From: Lineus longissimus
Lineage: Eukaryota; Nemertea; Pilidiophora; Heteronemertea; Lineidae
Assembly (NCBI RefSeq): GCF_910592395.1
Contig: NC_088322.1
Location: 11,963,431 to 12,027,430 of the forward strand
Direction of reading: 5' to 3'
Length of the DNA: 64,000 bases
Position numbers and translations under genes: made by a program. Position 1 is the stretch's first letter; every line of letters begins with the position of its first letter. The notes under the pieces were generated by a model, which was not told the DNA's origin, did no database searches, and worked only from the letters and a program-made list of their open reading frames with translations. Positions 49,417-62,542 of this stretch are shown one piece after another.

Positions 49417-52400
49417 CTTAAAAATTAGTTGGAGTTACTGGGACGTCTGTTAAATTCCTTCTGCAGATCCAGCCTGCTGCAGAATACGAGACATAACTTG
49501 ATGTACAGCATACATGTAAGTGAAATCCCTTGAACTGCACTAGTAGTGAGTCATACTATTTGTATCTGTAATTTTCTTTTTATTTCGGAATTTATTATCC
49601 GGTAAAAAACCGTGTACACCGTTATTTCTATCTTGTGTAAAAAATATGGAATGGCCCCTGCTTATCAGCCATACTGTTTTTCCTCAGAAAGCCTTTCTTT
49701 AGTAAATGTAACTGAATCATGCGTTACTGAACGTAAATGTGTGCATGTACACGAACGCCCAATGCCGTACCCGTATGCAAGCGCCTTTGGTTGCATACCT
49801 GGATGCTCCACTTGCTGTTCTCTCTGAACCCATTCCCCAACAGAATAGCGTGCACTTGGAACTTTTTGAAGGATTTTGTTTCAACGAAGCGAGAGAAAAA
49901 AGTAGCATGGATAGTGTATATACTGTATGCACATAGTGTGGGTGTTAGCAAAGCACGAAATGGATGCCATCTTTTTTCTCACCGAAGCGTTGCTTTTAAA
50001 CAGGAGTAGTCAATGCACGATAAAGTGGCTTGTTTTTCACCGTGATGAAACGGAAACGACCCAGTGCTTTGGAAGCGCAGTGGTGATGGATGATGGATGT
50101 GCATACAAGATTCCATGTGCTCGTGCGTCATGCCTCAAATAGATAAGGCTATCGGTATTACTTCGTTGAAATTCGGGAGACACACGAAGATTTGAGGACA
50201 CACCTTATGTTGTATTTTGTTCAAGTACTGCTTTCGTATCATGATCGTGTAACACGGATTGAACTATAAACTATCATAGCACCATCCCTTTTAATGCCGA
50301 ATAAGTCTGATTCTTGATATGTAGGCGAACATCTCCCGGACGCAGTTGGTGACGATGTGTTTGATGTTTTCAAATGCGCACATAGCCTTGATTGGAGAAT
50401 CGCATTTCTGAGATATTACCATAGTCTTCAACCTCCTACGTTATTGCGTACCATTGATAGACGTGGCGTCAGATTATCTTATATATTGGGATAGGCGGCT
50501 TGCACACACCTATATAACGGGCTGATGAAATTGTATTCGCAATGAGTAAATTAAGAAACGGAGCATTTCCTCCGCTTTGCCTGCAACAGTATCCATTTCA
50601 AGCTTGTTTATATCGGAAAGCCTGCCGTTCAAGCATTCTGAAACCCTTTAAGTCTGGGGTTATATATAAGAGCGTGCATAGTATACTTAATGTACAGACA
50701 AATGGAATAAAATGCTATAATACTTCAAAGGGATGCCTGAGACTACTTTATTGTCCGTAAAATGATTTGTCATCCAATGCTTGTGTGGGTATACTTAGTT
50801 GAGTGTTTGTATGTTAAACGACATTAGACTTGGCTGATTTGAAAAGCTGACGAATTGACTTCGGAAGCTCGGATTTTATTTATCAGAAGCGCATCTACCT
50901 TTAAGTTCATACCTGAGCGCAGCACCTTTTCTGTGCAAACAAAATGGACATAAATAACCTTTCACCATTGTCAAATATGTTCTCCCTTGAAAAGGACACG
51001 TCAAAGTATATATTCATTTAACTTTGTTACCGCTTAAAGAAGCTTTGATGCCCTGGGCAGTAACGAAGTTGCAATAGAAAGGTCGGACACATTACTGATT
51101 ACGTCGGCAAAAACGACCTTGGTACAGGTTCGTACTGTGTTGACCTTTCGAACATTGCTTTTACCAGAGTTTATTTTTTCATTGAAATGCCAACTGTTAA
51201 TCAAACTAAGTCTTCAACTGGGGGTATTCCCGAGTGGGTCTTCCAACTACGTTAAACTGGTGTACCGTCGAGGGTCATGTTCGGGGCTGTTTGGATTCCA
51301 TGGATAACGGATAATAATGGATAAGACAACATGCGCAATTGATGTAGAGCAAGCACAAATTTTAGGCTATACTGTAGTTGGTTCCATTGAATTCTTTTTC
51401 TTGGGATACTCTATCGGCTACCCTTGATCGGTTATGATATATCTGCTTCGGCAGGTCCTAGAAGCGTGATCAGTTGTTCAACTCTGTTATCTGGACTATC
51501 TGCTCTCTATTACTGGCTGCCCGTGCAAAGAAAACTGCCAGAAAGGCCTGGCCATGAAGTAGCTCTTCGGTGACTTCTTCTAGGGCACATATATTGCATC
51601 GTATTTGCATTGGGGACCAGCCTCTTAGAGAAATACAGCAGCTCCTGCACTAGCTAAAGACCTGGTCGCAAATAAATGTTGTTAAATTTGGGGCCGGGTA
51701 GTAGCAATGCTCCCATCTTCAATCTGCAGCGTGGCCAACTGTTACCAGAGTCATTCAAACTTTCTGGAAATCGATTGACTGCGTTCAAACCTTTTAGTCT
51801 CAGTTATCACTGATGAAACGTCGGTTCAATCAACAGCATTCAATTAGCGAAAAATCCCCTGAGGAATTAAACATTGCCTCGCTAGTTCTATATATGAACT
51901 CTATGCGTTCGTATCTACATCAGCGCGGTGATCCCGCGGTGCGCATCGATAAGAGAAAAACAATAGAAGCTTGGCTCTAGTGGTAATGTCATTACCAGTA
52001 TGGTTAGAGAATACTCCGACAGTGTTTCGAGGCAATGGATGTACTGAGGTGTCACATAAAAACTAATAGAAGCAATTTGCGAAGTACATTAATGGGAAGT
52101 CTGTACACTGTCCTTGGAGTTGATTGTAATAGCCCTCGGCAAATTTGGTTCCAGGCTTTCTGATGCCAACCTAGTTTCCGGAGTGACAAGAAGGCTATTG
52201 AAATGGAAGCAAGCATACGGCCCGAAATTTAAATGTGAACAAATTCACTAAATGTAAGTCTGTCATCATGATGATAGGCCAATGTTGCAACTTACAACTC
52301 GTCAATACGAAACTTGCTAAACATGATGATGATGTACAATACGGGCAGGTAAGCATGTATCAATAGTAATGGCCACTTTATTAATATGAGGAAGTTAATC

Positions 52401-52667
52401 ATGATGATAGGCCATAACTTGTCAATGAGAGGACGAACATGCTAATCATGATATGATGATATTCAATAAAGATACATGTTGGTATATATTTTCCACTACG
52501 ACACGTATTTGTCAACAGGGATGATCACTTATGATGCTTGGTTACTGATATGGCCGACTGTTTACATAATAATATGAGCCTGATAATAATAACAACAGTA
52601 CGTCAGCCTGTAACACGTAGTTTACTACCAATTGCATTATATGCTTGTCGCAGAACACATTTCACAG

Positions 52668-53290
52668 ATGCAAATGGTGACATTTTCTAATTCTGAAGAC
52701 CCCAAAAGGTACCTTGCTAATAAATATTCAAATCCAGATCCCATCATGCATTTCCTCCCGCATCGAGTTTCAGGCAAACTTGATGGTATGTACTCAATAC
52801 GTATATACTTTACGCAATACAGTACCGGACAAACTACAAACAGTGAATAAGGTCATAATTTATTTTGCAGTCTCCGAGCTATTCGATGCCGTAATTGCGT
52901 TGTTTTGTGTTTTTTGCATATTTTTTACCCTAACGATGCGGACAAGTACTGAATATAGACATACAAACATGATAACTACATCACCATAAGCTATTAGCAT
53001 ATATGTTGCCATAGTGTCTTCATGTACGATTTTCATATGGAGTTGCGGTTAATACTTGATATGCTTACTATCTCTTCCAGGATGATGTGAACATTCTGAC
53101 TGTCCTCAATGTAATAGCGATATATTCCGCAATTGATATTCTTAAGAGAATGCCTGCTCTCGGCATGTATAAACCACCAAGCGGGACTCTAAATGACAAG
53201 TGCATAGCGGAAACGGTCTTATCATATTTACTGTTTCAGGCGGTTATCCGGACGGGAACCTTGAAATGTATACTGATTGACGGGAATTAG
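52668..53290 (+). CDS. Weak three-exon candidate (52668-52785, 52871-52890, 53081-53290)
   Basis: The first segment follows TTTCACAG and ends at a GTATGT donor. It encodes MVTFSNSEDPKRYLANKYSN then PDPIMHFLPHRVSGKLD plus one base. A 20-base piece after TATTTTGCAG adds VSELFDA before a weak GTAATT donor. The last follows an excellent TCTCTTCCAG acceptor and reads DDVNILTVLNVIAIYSAIDI then LKRMPALGMYKPPSGTLNDK to a stop at 53290. The phases (1, 0, stop) agree, giving about 116 residues. The 20-base microexon is unusual and the family is not recognised, so this could be chance or a decayed gene. Confidence 0.28.
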
Positions 53291-54626
53291 TTCTTAGCTA
53301 GTTCAAAAAGCAAATTCGGCTAAGTATAATGGTCAAGCTTCATGTAACTTTAATGAAATGTCCAACGACAGTATGTGATCCAGATATCGATTCAACTCAT
53401 ATAATTTTTGTCTCGAAATTGATAATTCGGATTTCGCGCAGAGTAGTGACTAGATACTTTGCACTACCTACGTGTAGCAGCGTTGGATTATGAAAAGAAA
53501 AATGTTCAAAGACATTACAAAAAAATTCATTGTGCAAAACTTTTCGAGAAAGGCACGCTAGCTTTTGTCAATATTGTCTACTTCTGCCCGGTACCTAAAG
53601 TCTTTGCGGACCATTTGCAAAAAGCTGCGTAAGGGCCTCGGCCCTTTGATGAAATTTACTATTTTCATTGAAGTGCACTGCCAACAGCTCTAAAAATATT
53701 CTGCCTCTATTGATGTTGTAGATTCAAAGCCTCTTCCCTCCTCTGAAGCCCAGAACTTAAAAGCATTGCTTTGAGCGTAAACAACAGGAACTCAGAAGAG
53801 CCAAGTTTAAATAATCATCAGAAGAGGTTCCGAAGTAACCGCGGGGAAGTGATATTTGCCTCGGTAGCGGTGGATGTTCAAACACAAGACAAAATTAGGC
53901 GGTTTATATGTTGCAGTGGAGCGACATGCCCTGGAAACGAGACGCTGTTAAAGAAACACATAAAAAAATAGGAAACAGAAAGCAACTTAATTAACAGCAG
54001 TTTGATCCGTTGACTGACTTTTAAAAAGTTACTGATACTAACTATGGGACTCAGATTTTTAAAAGTGCTTTTGTTCGCGGCGCCTGATAACCACCGGCTT
54101 TCATATCATCAGCCGCGAAAGACAGTTCCTTTGTTCAGTGTTCGTCTTTTTCCGAGTTAGGATCTGAAACCTAATAGCATTTATGATACCAACCTGGAGA
54201 GTGCCCAGGGAAGCTGCATAGCAAGTAAGATTCAATGGTGGCATTGAAGCAATCCTGTGATCCTATACTCCTCGGAATATGCAATGACACTGACAATGCT
54301 ACTCGGCCTCTATAATGTCTTCATATTCTCATCACAAGTGCCAGCTACGTGCATTGAATATTACAGTTTTGCAAAACATTATAACAAAAGAAGAGCAGGT
54401 CATCTTCTAGAAAACAGAATGTAGCAAATGCGCCCTCCATCAATACAAATACTATAGTGCTGCTTATGAAATGCCCTCTCTACAGTTGCGGGTTTCACAC
54501 AACTTTTTTTTGCGCCGGCTTGCACAGCAAGGCTGCGGAACTCAGCAGTGTGAAAGTGGTGTATGTAACCCACAGTATTGATATTTTTGAGAGTGGTTGT
54601 ACTTAACCGGATTCGGTGTTCGTTCT

Positions 54627-54865
54627 TTACTGACTAGCAGCTGACGCTGTCGCTTTTTGGCCAGTAAATATGGAACTATGGTAATGTTGGGGAAAGTTTG
54701 CTATGGTTCTTTCAAGGCCTCCGCCAAAAGGAACTTGAGCTAGTGTTATGATATCGCGGGGGATATTGCTACGCATCATTTCTTTGGCCGGGTGTATTGC
54801 AAGCGGTACCGTCTGTGTGCCAATAAGCCGCGTAGGCCTGGCGAATGAGGTGGTGGTGTTCAACC
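54627..54865 (-). CDS. Weak terminal-exon candidate
   Basis: After a CGACCCAGACAG acceptor the frame runs 78 codons to a TAA at 54627, reading NTTTSFARPTRLIGTQTVPL and onward to GQKATASAASQ. Composition and CpG content look coding-like. No upstream exon or family was recognised. Confidence 0.22.
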
Positions 54866-57800
54866 CTGTCTGGGTCGAGAATATGTAACTTCTTGTACGT
54901 GCATCACTTGTACATACAGCATATTATGTTCGTTTTTACAGGTGTACAATCCCGCTGTTCAGCATTTCTTTCACCAGTGGCATACCTGTCTGCAGGGCCT
55001 ACTGCTGCTAGTACCCAAAGCCTTGCAGGCAAAAGAAACTAGGTTAACAAATGGGATACCTAACACCCTATCTGCTTCTTATCTCAATGTCAAGGACATT
55101 CTGTTTGTGCTATGAAGTAGGATGAAACGCGCTAATATACAAGTGTTTATGTTGGAAAGTTATTTAACCTCTAAAGTCGGATAATATGGTAAAGATGCTC
55201 CTGTAACCACTCCTTCATGCATGTTATATTGGCTAACGAGTGTCCTGATCTTATACATGGACATGTAACATGTGCATGTATGTCAGTAAAAACCAGTTTT
55301 ATCAACATTTATTAAAGCGTATTAGGGGAAGACATCTCCTTACAATCGCGCCTTATGAGCTAATATGCCTTCCATGCTAGGCCTTAACTTTTAGAAATGC
55401 ATTAATGATAATAAAATATCATTCCATTATATGCTTCGTGGCAAAAGAGGAAATCCAGTGAATTTTCCAATCATTGTTAGTTTTCGTTTTTCGTAAAAAA
55501 CTACACGAATGAATGTGATAATGTGTTGAAATGAGCGCACCCTGTCTGCTAGTTGATATTCCATTACAATGTTGATAACTGATATACGGTTCCCTGTCAT
55601 GTCTGTCAGCCTTAATGGATCCCAAGCAATGCAAGTACTTCATTGTCGTTGTCGTAAATAGAAGTTTGTTTTCTTGAAAGACGAACATCGTAAATGTCAC
55701 GGAACAATCCCAGTCGTACAACTTTCTAGACAGAGGTAATGCTCATGCTTTGAGGTCTTCTTGCGCCTTTGTTTTTTATGAGAAAGGGACAGACTCACCA
55801 GTTACAGCACGGAGAGATAGTATCTTCTGACACAGATTTATTTAATCATTGGCCCTAATTTACTGACAATCCATTACAAAAATGTAACCACGGCATGCCA
55901 CTCAAAAAGAGTTACAAATATTTCTTTAAACAGCTCATATACATTATGAGGGCCCTAATTCACAATGCTTTACATCCTTTTAAGAGGTCAGTGATGATTC
56001 ACACGCAAAGCATAGGCGTTTTCATTGACCTCTTGAGAGTATTTTACTGTACATTGTATATATTTTAGCGCGTGCGTCTTTTTTCTACTAAATATTGCCT
56101 GCACATTTTACCATAGTCTACTAGAGTAATGCAACAGCAGTAGTTATCTCTTCATTTTTCTTTAACTTCATTTTTCTTTAACTTCATCTTCATTTTTCTT
56201 TAACATTTAGGTATACAATACTGTACCTGTTGATGGTGATAAAAAGTCAAGATAGACAGTGATTTATTCTTTGACCTTTGAAGTGGCTGACTGAATAAAC
56301 TTGATATCACCAATAACACTGTAACGCTAGGCAAGAGCTTGCTGACAGGTGGTTGCATGTGCCATAAAAAAATACGCGTTCTTGTAACTAAGCAATGAAA
56401 GCGAACTGTGAGAAAAGAAAAATACTGTTTATTAGAAAATGTGCTTTTCTGTTCGTGCCTTTTTATTCCAGAGAATCGGAATTTTTTATTATTCAGCTAT
56501 AAATTAGAATTCAAGTTCAAATTTATAGTATGACGGATTACAACATTTCTCGTGGTTCTTCTTCCCAGAAAAGCTGAGGCTTTTGCATTGCAAAGACAAA
56601 GTCTCTGCTACCCTTCAATATTTCCACTCGATTTAAAACATTCGACCCATGAAGACATTTATTACATGCTGTGCTGTATTTTTCGCAGACATTAGTAACC
56701 GCCGCGTATCCTAAACCACCCTCTGTGTAACTGCTAGTTCACGTTCAACTGACTGGTTCAAATCAATATAATATGGGTACAAAGCACCTCTTTATACTTA
56801 AGCTCACCTTTGGCAAATAACTAGAAAAAACACGTTGAGAAAGTTAGGAGGATTTCTTCAATTATCTATCTCATCCAGCCCAATAACATTCAGACCTGGA
56901 TCCAATCAATTTTGGAAAGAATCGTCTTGTAATGCAAGTACAGTAGTCAACCTTATGCGCTGGTGCTAAAAGCCAACTTATGATGAATTTCGTGGATATG
57001 AAGTGAATGGTTGCAAGAAGAGATGGATCAAAGTGAAAAGCAAGCTAAGACGAAGAATGTCAGAGTTTAAAGCGTAGACTAAATACGTTCAGATAACAGT
57101 TCCTGATTACTTAAGAATCAAGTGGAGAATGGCGTAATTATGCGAGAGATATAACAAGAGTTTGAACTATCTTGTCCCTGGCAATATTGAGAGTTATAGC
57201 ACGGTGGTAGCTCGTACAAAGAAATGTCCTCTGCTTAGCGAGGTCCGGACATAGTAGTGTGGTTGAGATATGTTACTAACCTTAAACTCATCTTGCAGAA
57301 ATCCGCGTGTTTTGGAGTATTATAGCTTAATGAACGTTTTGAACGGGATTGCAACCTCACTTAATGAAATTGGTTTTTTGCAGTATCAAATGGCATGCTT
57401 TCAATTTCAAGTATTGACGTTAGATACACAAACATATCTCCAATCAAACTTCGAAGTACAAGAAATACATGTGTATGACTTTATGTAGGTTGATATTGGT
57501 GTAGTTAAGATGGCTTCATCCTCTCCGACAACGATTTCTCACCGGAACTTTTAGATAATTAAAATAAAGACAAGTATTATGTTACACGTGACCTGTGAAG
57601 TACTAAGCTACTGATGACATAGTTATCTAAAATCGAACTTTCCAGACGATGATGATATGTCTAGGACATATTCGTCCTTATTAATCGGCCAGAGATAATT
57701 GCAGTGTCTTGCAGGCCACGGGCGAAATGTCAAAGCAATCTTCGCCCTCTCTATAGTTGATCGGGGTCATCTTGAACGATTTTGTCTGGTCGTATCTTGT

Positions 57801-58507
57801 CCAAGTCGAGGCTCTTAATGAAAAAAAAATTCAATTCCTCCATTTTAGATATATACTTTCATGTACATGTACGTGATCAGTGTAACAGATTTAAATGTCC
57901 GATGATAGTGTCCCCCCCCCAAAGTTGGGTTCTGAAAGTTCAAAGCAACACTGAAGACAAAACCTTTTCATCTACATATAATTGGTTCAAAATTCTGAAC
58001 ACAACGATGAACAGAAAAACGACATGCATACCAGCAACATAAATTCTTGCAAAGGCCAAGAACAAAATGTAGATATTCGAAAAATGCGCATGCTTAGCTA
58101 AAATGTTATAACGGTTAGTTAGAAATTCTCGACCTGAAACTGGGAGCGTTCTCGTACCGTTTGTGAGAAGATGCATCACCTGGTCTGGCCACTCAGTCGA
58201 GATTCATTATATCAATGGCCCGAGGGGATATGGGGAATACAGGAATTCTTGGTATTGAGACATCGTCTCGCTCCTAAATAAATTGCATAACTCATGTTTC
58301 CATGTTTTGCGACAAACGAAAAAACAATCCCATATACTAATAAGTCGATATTTATTCATGAATATGCAAATGAAAATGCAAATATAATGACCTTGAGATT
58401 TATCTTCTTGAACGGCATGATTGGAGGCTGAAGTAGTGCATGGTTGAGATGGACTAGTGCATGATGTGCAGCAGGTCATGAACAATTAGTGTGCAATCAT
58501 ACAGGAC

Positions 58508-58820
58508 TGTGTGCCATGCCGCAGTAATGAACGAAGAGAGCTTCTAATGTATAAGAAAATACCAGTGTTAGATCATTATGGAGTGAGGTTGCATATCTGC
58601 AGGATTGTGAGCTCGCGTCTGAAGGCTACCGAGATCATTTCACGTTGTTCTACAGGTGTGCCATATGCCGCAGGGTGTTATAAAGGAAGTGAGCTCCTCG
58701 CGCATAAGAACACACCAGTAGATCCGTATGGCTTGTAGTTGCATGTCTGCAGGAGTGTGGGCTCGTGCGTGAAGGCTCCCAATATCTCTTCACCTGGTTC
58801 TGCTCCTTGTACCTGGCCTA
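58508..58820 (+). repeat. ~160-bp tandem duplication
   Basis: Two consecutive diverged copies run GTGTGCCATGCCGCAG ... TTGCATATCTGCAGGATTGT ... TCACGTTGTTCTACAG and GTGTGCCATATGCCGCAGGG ... TTGCATGTCTGCAGGAGTGT ... TCACCTGGTTCTGC. An open frame crosses copy 1 into copy 2, but no protein family is recognised. Confidence 0.7.
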
Positions 58821-59016
58821 TACATTCATTTGCTTCGAGGTTTGATAGCATTTTGTTGATTTAAACCTATCATCATTTGGTACTTAAGCACCATCTTCTT
58901 TGGATGCAGCTGGTTCTTACGTAATAGGCCAACGCGTAATGAATTTAGTACTTATTCTCAATTTCCAAGGTTCGGATCGCCATATACGCGAAGAAAATAC
59001 CCACTCTAACATTAAA

Positions 59017-59093
59017 GCCTTGGTGGTTCAACGGTAAGAATGCTGGACTTTCGATCTGGTGGTCCCAGGTTCTACTCTCTTTGAATCCACTAC
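59017..59093 (+). repeat. tRNA-like pseudogene or SINE head
   Basis: GCCTTGGTGGTTCAACGG contains a good A-box. A five-pair anticodon stem (CTGGA/TCTGG) frames a seven-base loop with TTC in the anticodon position. The T-arm (GGTTCTACTCTC) is unpaired and no matching acceptor 3' strand exists, so it is not a functional tRNA. Confidence 0.5.
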
Positions 59094-60231
59094 TTTTTTC
59101 TCTTTTTTGTTGTTATCATCAACTTTACAAACACTGCCAGGGACCCCATCATTTGAAAAATAAGATTGTTTCTTTTACCAAAAATTCTGGAAAACATAAA
59201 TTGCAGCATGAAGTCACTAGAAAGCACGGCTAGGTTACATTGATTTAAAAAGGCTGTGATATGCTAGACATTTTTCCGATATCATTCATCATTATCAACA
59301 CGGCAACGCATTCTCTGATACATACACTCGACGAGCTCCTGGGCGCAGTTGTACGTTTTCTTTGATCTGACCTTGCAATAAAGAGTGATATCTTCCAATA
59401 TCTGAACAACATGTGATACTTTCTAGCAATAATGGTCTATGATCCACTTTGATCTGTGCAACTTGAAATCCCAGCCGTCTCTGAGTACCACGCTGAGTTT
59501 GATCGTCATGTATCGGGAATGTCAGAGAAGGTAGAGTCCACTCGTATTGACCAAGAATCAATGAGGATCTAATCTTACGCGATTGATTTGGTCAGGAAGA
59601 GTGCTTTTGACTTCGCCGAAAGTATCACGCTATTGAATGACTTTGAAGATTATCATGTAAGGCTTCTCTCCTTGACCAGTTAGTAATTGCAATGAAGTGT
59701 TGGGTATACTCATTGGGGATCTCCGTCGCAGGATCAGAAAACCTAGCTGCATTGACCGCCATCGAAGCGGTGTAGATGCAGAAACTAAATCCGACAGGTT
59801 ATGTTCAGGTTTGAGTACCTCCACACTAATTAACCTGCAAATCTCCGCTTTTCATAACGTCAGCTAAGGCAACTTTGCGATCAGAGATGACATCAACGAA
59901 CGATATTTCATGGCGCGGATACACAGCTGACTAGGGTGTCAGTATAAGGGCACCAGTGACAGTTGCACGTCGTATTCACCTGGCACGCCTGGTGTGGCTA
60001 GAGATTTGTTTTCTGATACATCACGATCTTGAAAGGTCACTTTACATTAACCTTGCTAGCGGAAAGAAAACAATAACAACGGTGGCTGGGAAAGGGCATC
60101 ATAGGATTTTTTTTTGCATGAACAAAAATCCTAAAATATCTCGATCGAAGGACTTATCTCGGACAATCAACTTATTTATCTCGTGCGATCGAGAGAATTA
60201 TTTTGATCGCCCGAGATAATATCTCGATCGA

Positions 60232-60318
60232 TTAAATTTGAATTATTCAAATTATTATTATCTGAACCTATAGACTCTATAGGTTCAGATAATAATAATT
60301 TGAATAATTCAAATTTAA
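60232..60318. repeat. Perfect 87-bp palindrome (43-bp arms, one-base centre)
   Basis: Every base from 60232 to 60274 pairs with its counterpart from 60318 back to 60276 around the C at 60275. I checked the arms base by base. The arms are AT-rich with a GAACCTATAGA inner end. Just to the left, 60177-60219 holds another inverted pair (TTATCTCGTGCGATC and GATCGCCCGAGATAA, one mismatch) plus repeated CTCGATCGA words. The locus is probably a foldback or MITE remnant capable of cruciform extrusion. Confidence 0.9.
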
Positions 60319-62542
60319 ATATCTAATATCCTGGTTCAAATGTATGAACTTGCACCCCATACATCACCATATCTACCGCCACTTAATATACCAATGGGTG
60401 GTTTGTAACTGATTCTGCCCAGTCAGTATGGAATTATGTCAGATAATGGACCCCTTATACGGAAGATCCCCCACTCATGTCTGCCATGAACAGCCTGATC
60501 TTCCGTAATCGAAACCTTTCTATCGTGATTATCTTGCTCTTCTCCTCCTCTCGCCTAATGACGCGAGTAATTAATAATTAGCAAGACTGTGTCGTGTCTC
60601 GCGGCCAACTTGATTAGCAATGTCTAAAACACTTCTTTAATGAATAGCACTTGGACATGTTATATGACAGCCCTTAAATCTATCATTAGTTGATCGTTAA
60701 CCAAGACACCTCTTGCTTACATATATCGGGTTTGCTATTTTTCCCATATCTTCCACCCCCACCCCATGACGAAACCAGCTAGTTCTGTTGACAAATCAGC
60801 AGGAATGCGTGTGTCCGACGTGTATCGTACATTGCATTCAAATAGGATATGTATTCTTGTGTCTGGCCACATTTCAGTCAGCACATTTGGGGTTTTGATT
60901 AATAATGTACACGAATTCGTTACTTAATTACATTTTTGTTGATAACTAGGTTGTTAGATTGGCGAAAAAAATCGATACATTGAGCTTGTTGCTACTCCCC
61001 AGGTAGACATCAATCATAATTTCATACTCGCGTTCAGTGTGTTTTCAGTTGATTCTAACATACAATATCGTTATATCCTTTCATAGCCTTACCTTCCGTG
61101 ATATTGGGAATAATTAAGATATCGGGTTCTAATTAAATGCCGTGCCACTGTTTGATTGCTCGGTAACCAAGGAATACAGTCATTACTTGATTAAAATGAA
61201 AAAGCGAAAATTCGATATGACCAGGTAGTGTCGATGATTGGTTGCAATACATTATCATTGTTAACCGCCAAATTTTCGCGGGCGTTTTTTTCGTGGATTT
61301 CGCGAATAACCTCGACTTGCGACAATGAAATTGAATTTTCTTTAAAGATTTGTGGCGAATATAGTTCAAGTTCATTTTTCATTTTACAGCATTAGATCCG
61401 CAGGGAATATTTTCAAAGCAGTTGGCGTATTTGTTGTGACGGCACAGCAGCAAGGCCAAACTTCGGGTATTCCAACTACGTGCACTCATCATGCTCATGT
61501 TTGTCGATGACAAATAATGGTAGGAAACAACTTAACCAGATGTTACCGCGTAACCTCTCCTCGACTTTATTATCAATGTTCATAAAAATAAGTTAAGACG
61601 TTTAGCAGCAAGTGGAGTTAAGCATCCATCTGTTTCGGAAGGATTTGGGGCAAGTTTGATCACGTAGAATTATTGCGCCTTACCTCCAAAGCGTCCTTCT
61701 GTCATCCGAGTCACAGGTTAACTATCATGCTCGAGGAAGTCAAACATAAGTAGAAAATGAATACATTCAATTTGAATAATAGCACTTTATGCTCTTACGT
61801 AGTATATCATACTTCAGCTGTGAAATCTGAGCGCTATCTCAGTCCTACGTCTTGCAATATCCCAATCATTGCGGCTAAGCCAACCTGTCAAGGACAGCTT
61901 TCCATGCAATTGGGAGATCCGTCAATCCGCAAGTAGCGGACCAAATTAATCAACGCGTTTCTTACGATTAATGAAATGTCCATTACCGATATGAATTGGT
62001 CGTGCTGGTACATGTACCGCAATTGGATATTCGTATACAGTGTTGTCTTACCTATGTGGTGATCTCGGACGATGAGACTACGTAGTAGCAAGACACCGAT
62101 CGATCAACTGAGCCTTCTGACGCAATTTTCAGAACAGATGACACTTTTTGAGCAAATTCGTTTGGCTCCTTTGTTTCTATAAGTCGCCGAATTGTTCCTG
62201 CGATTCTTTGATCTATTGAATTATTGATTTACTCACTTTATTTCTAGCTACACTCCGCCGCGTCGTGAGAACTACATTTGTACATATTCAAAAGTATTGG
62301 ACACTACTTGATCAGAAATAGGTACGCCATGCTTTCAATAATAGATGAACATATTTTCTAATTCATGCAAATAACTACTGTTATAGCATCCATATTGTCA
62401 TTATGTCAACGGGGACGTTGGGAAACTTGCTTCATCTTGATGCAACGTTCATATGATGAGACTGCTCTTGCGTTTTGAACAGATTTAACAATCTTTTTGT
62501 CTGTTTTTGACTTCATAAAACCTGGGTGTAGTGCGATTAGAG

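Larger units (their letters stand above)
45215..52660. other. Long stretch without a supported gene
   Basis: May be intron of the gene starting at 44,840, or intergenic. It contains a MITE (46,829) and an inverted-motif cluster (49,171). Two diverged copies of a TCATGATGATAGGCCA-type repeat start at 52,264 and 52,400. No exon with good splice sites and phase was found. Confidence 0.5.
53291..62542. other. Long gene-poor stretch before the GPCR
   Basis: AT-rich DNA containing a 16-bp tandem repeat (TTCATTTTTCTTTAAC, about three copies, 56,153-56,205), a ~160-bp tandem duplication (58,508), a tRNA-like segment (59,017) and a long palindrome (60,232). A stretch at 59,290-59,920 on the minus strand has interrupted coding-like frames. 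Any 5' untranslated exon of the downstream GPCR would lie here but was not located. Confidence 0.6.

Noticed and set aside
59017-59093. Functional tRNA-Glu(TTC)
   Set aside because: The T-arm and acceptor stem do not pair, so it is listed only as tRNA-like.
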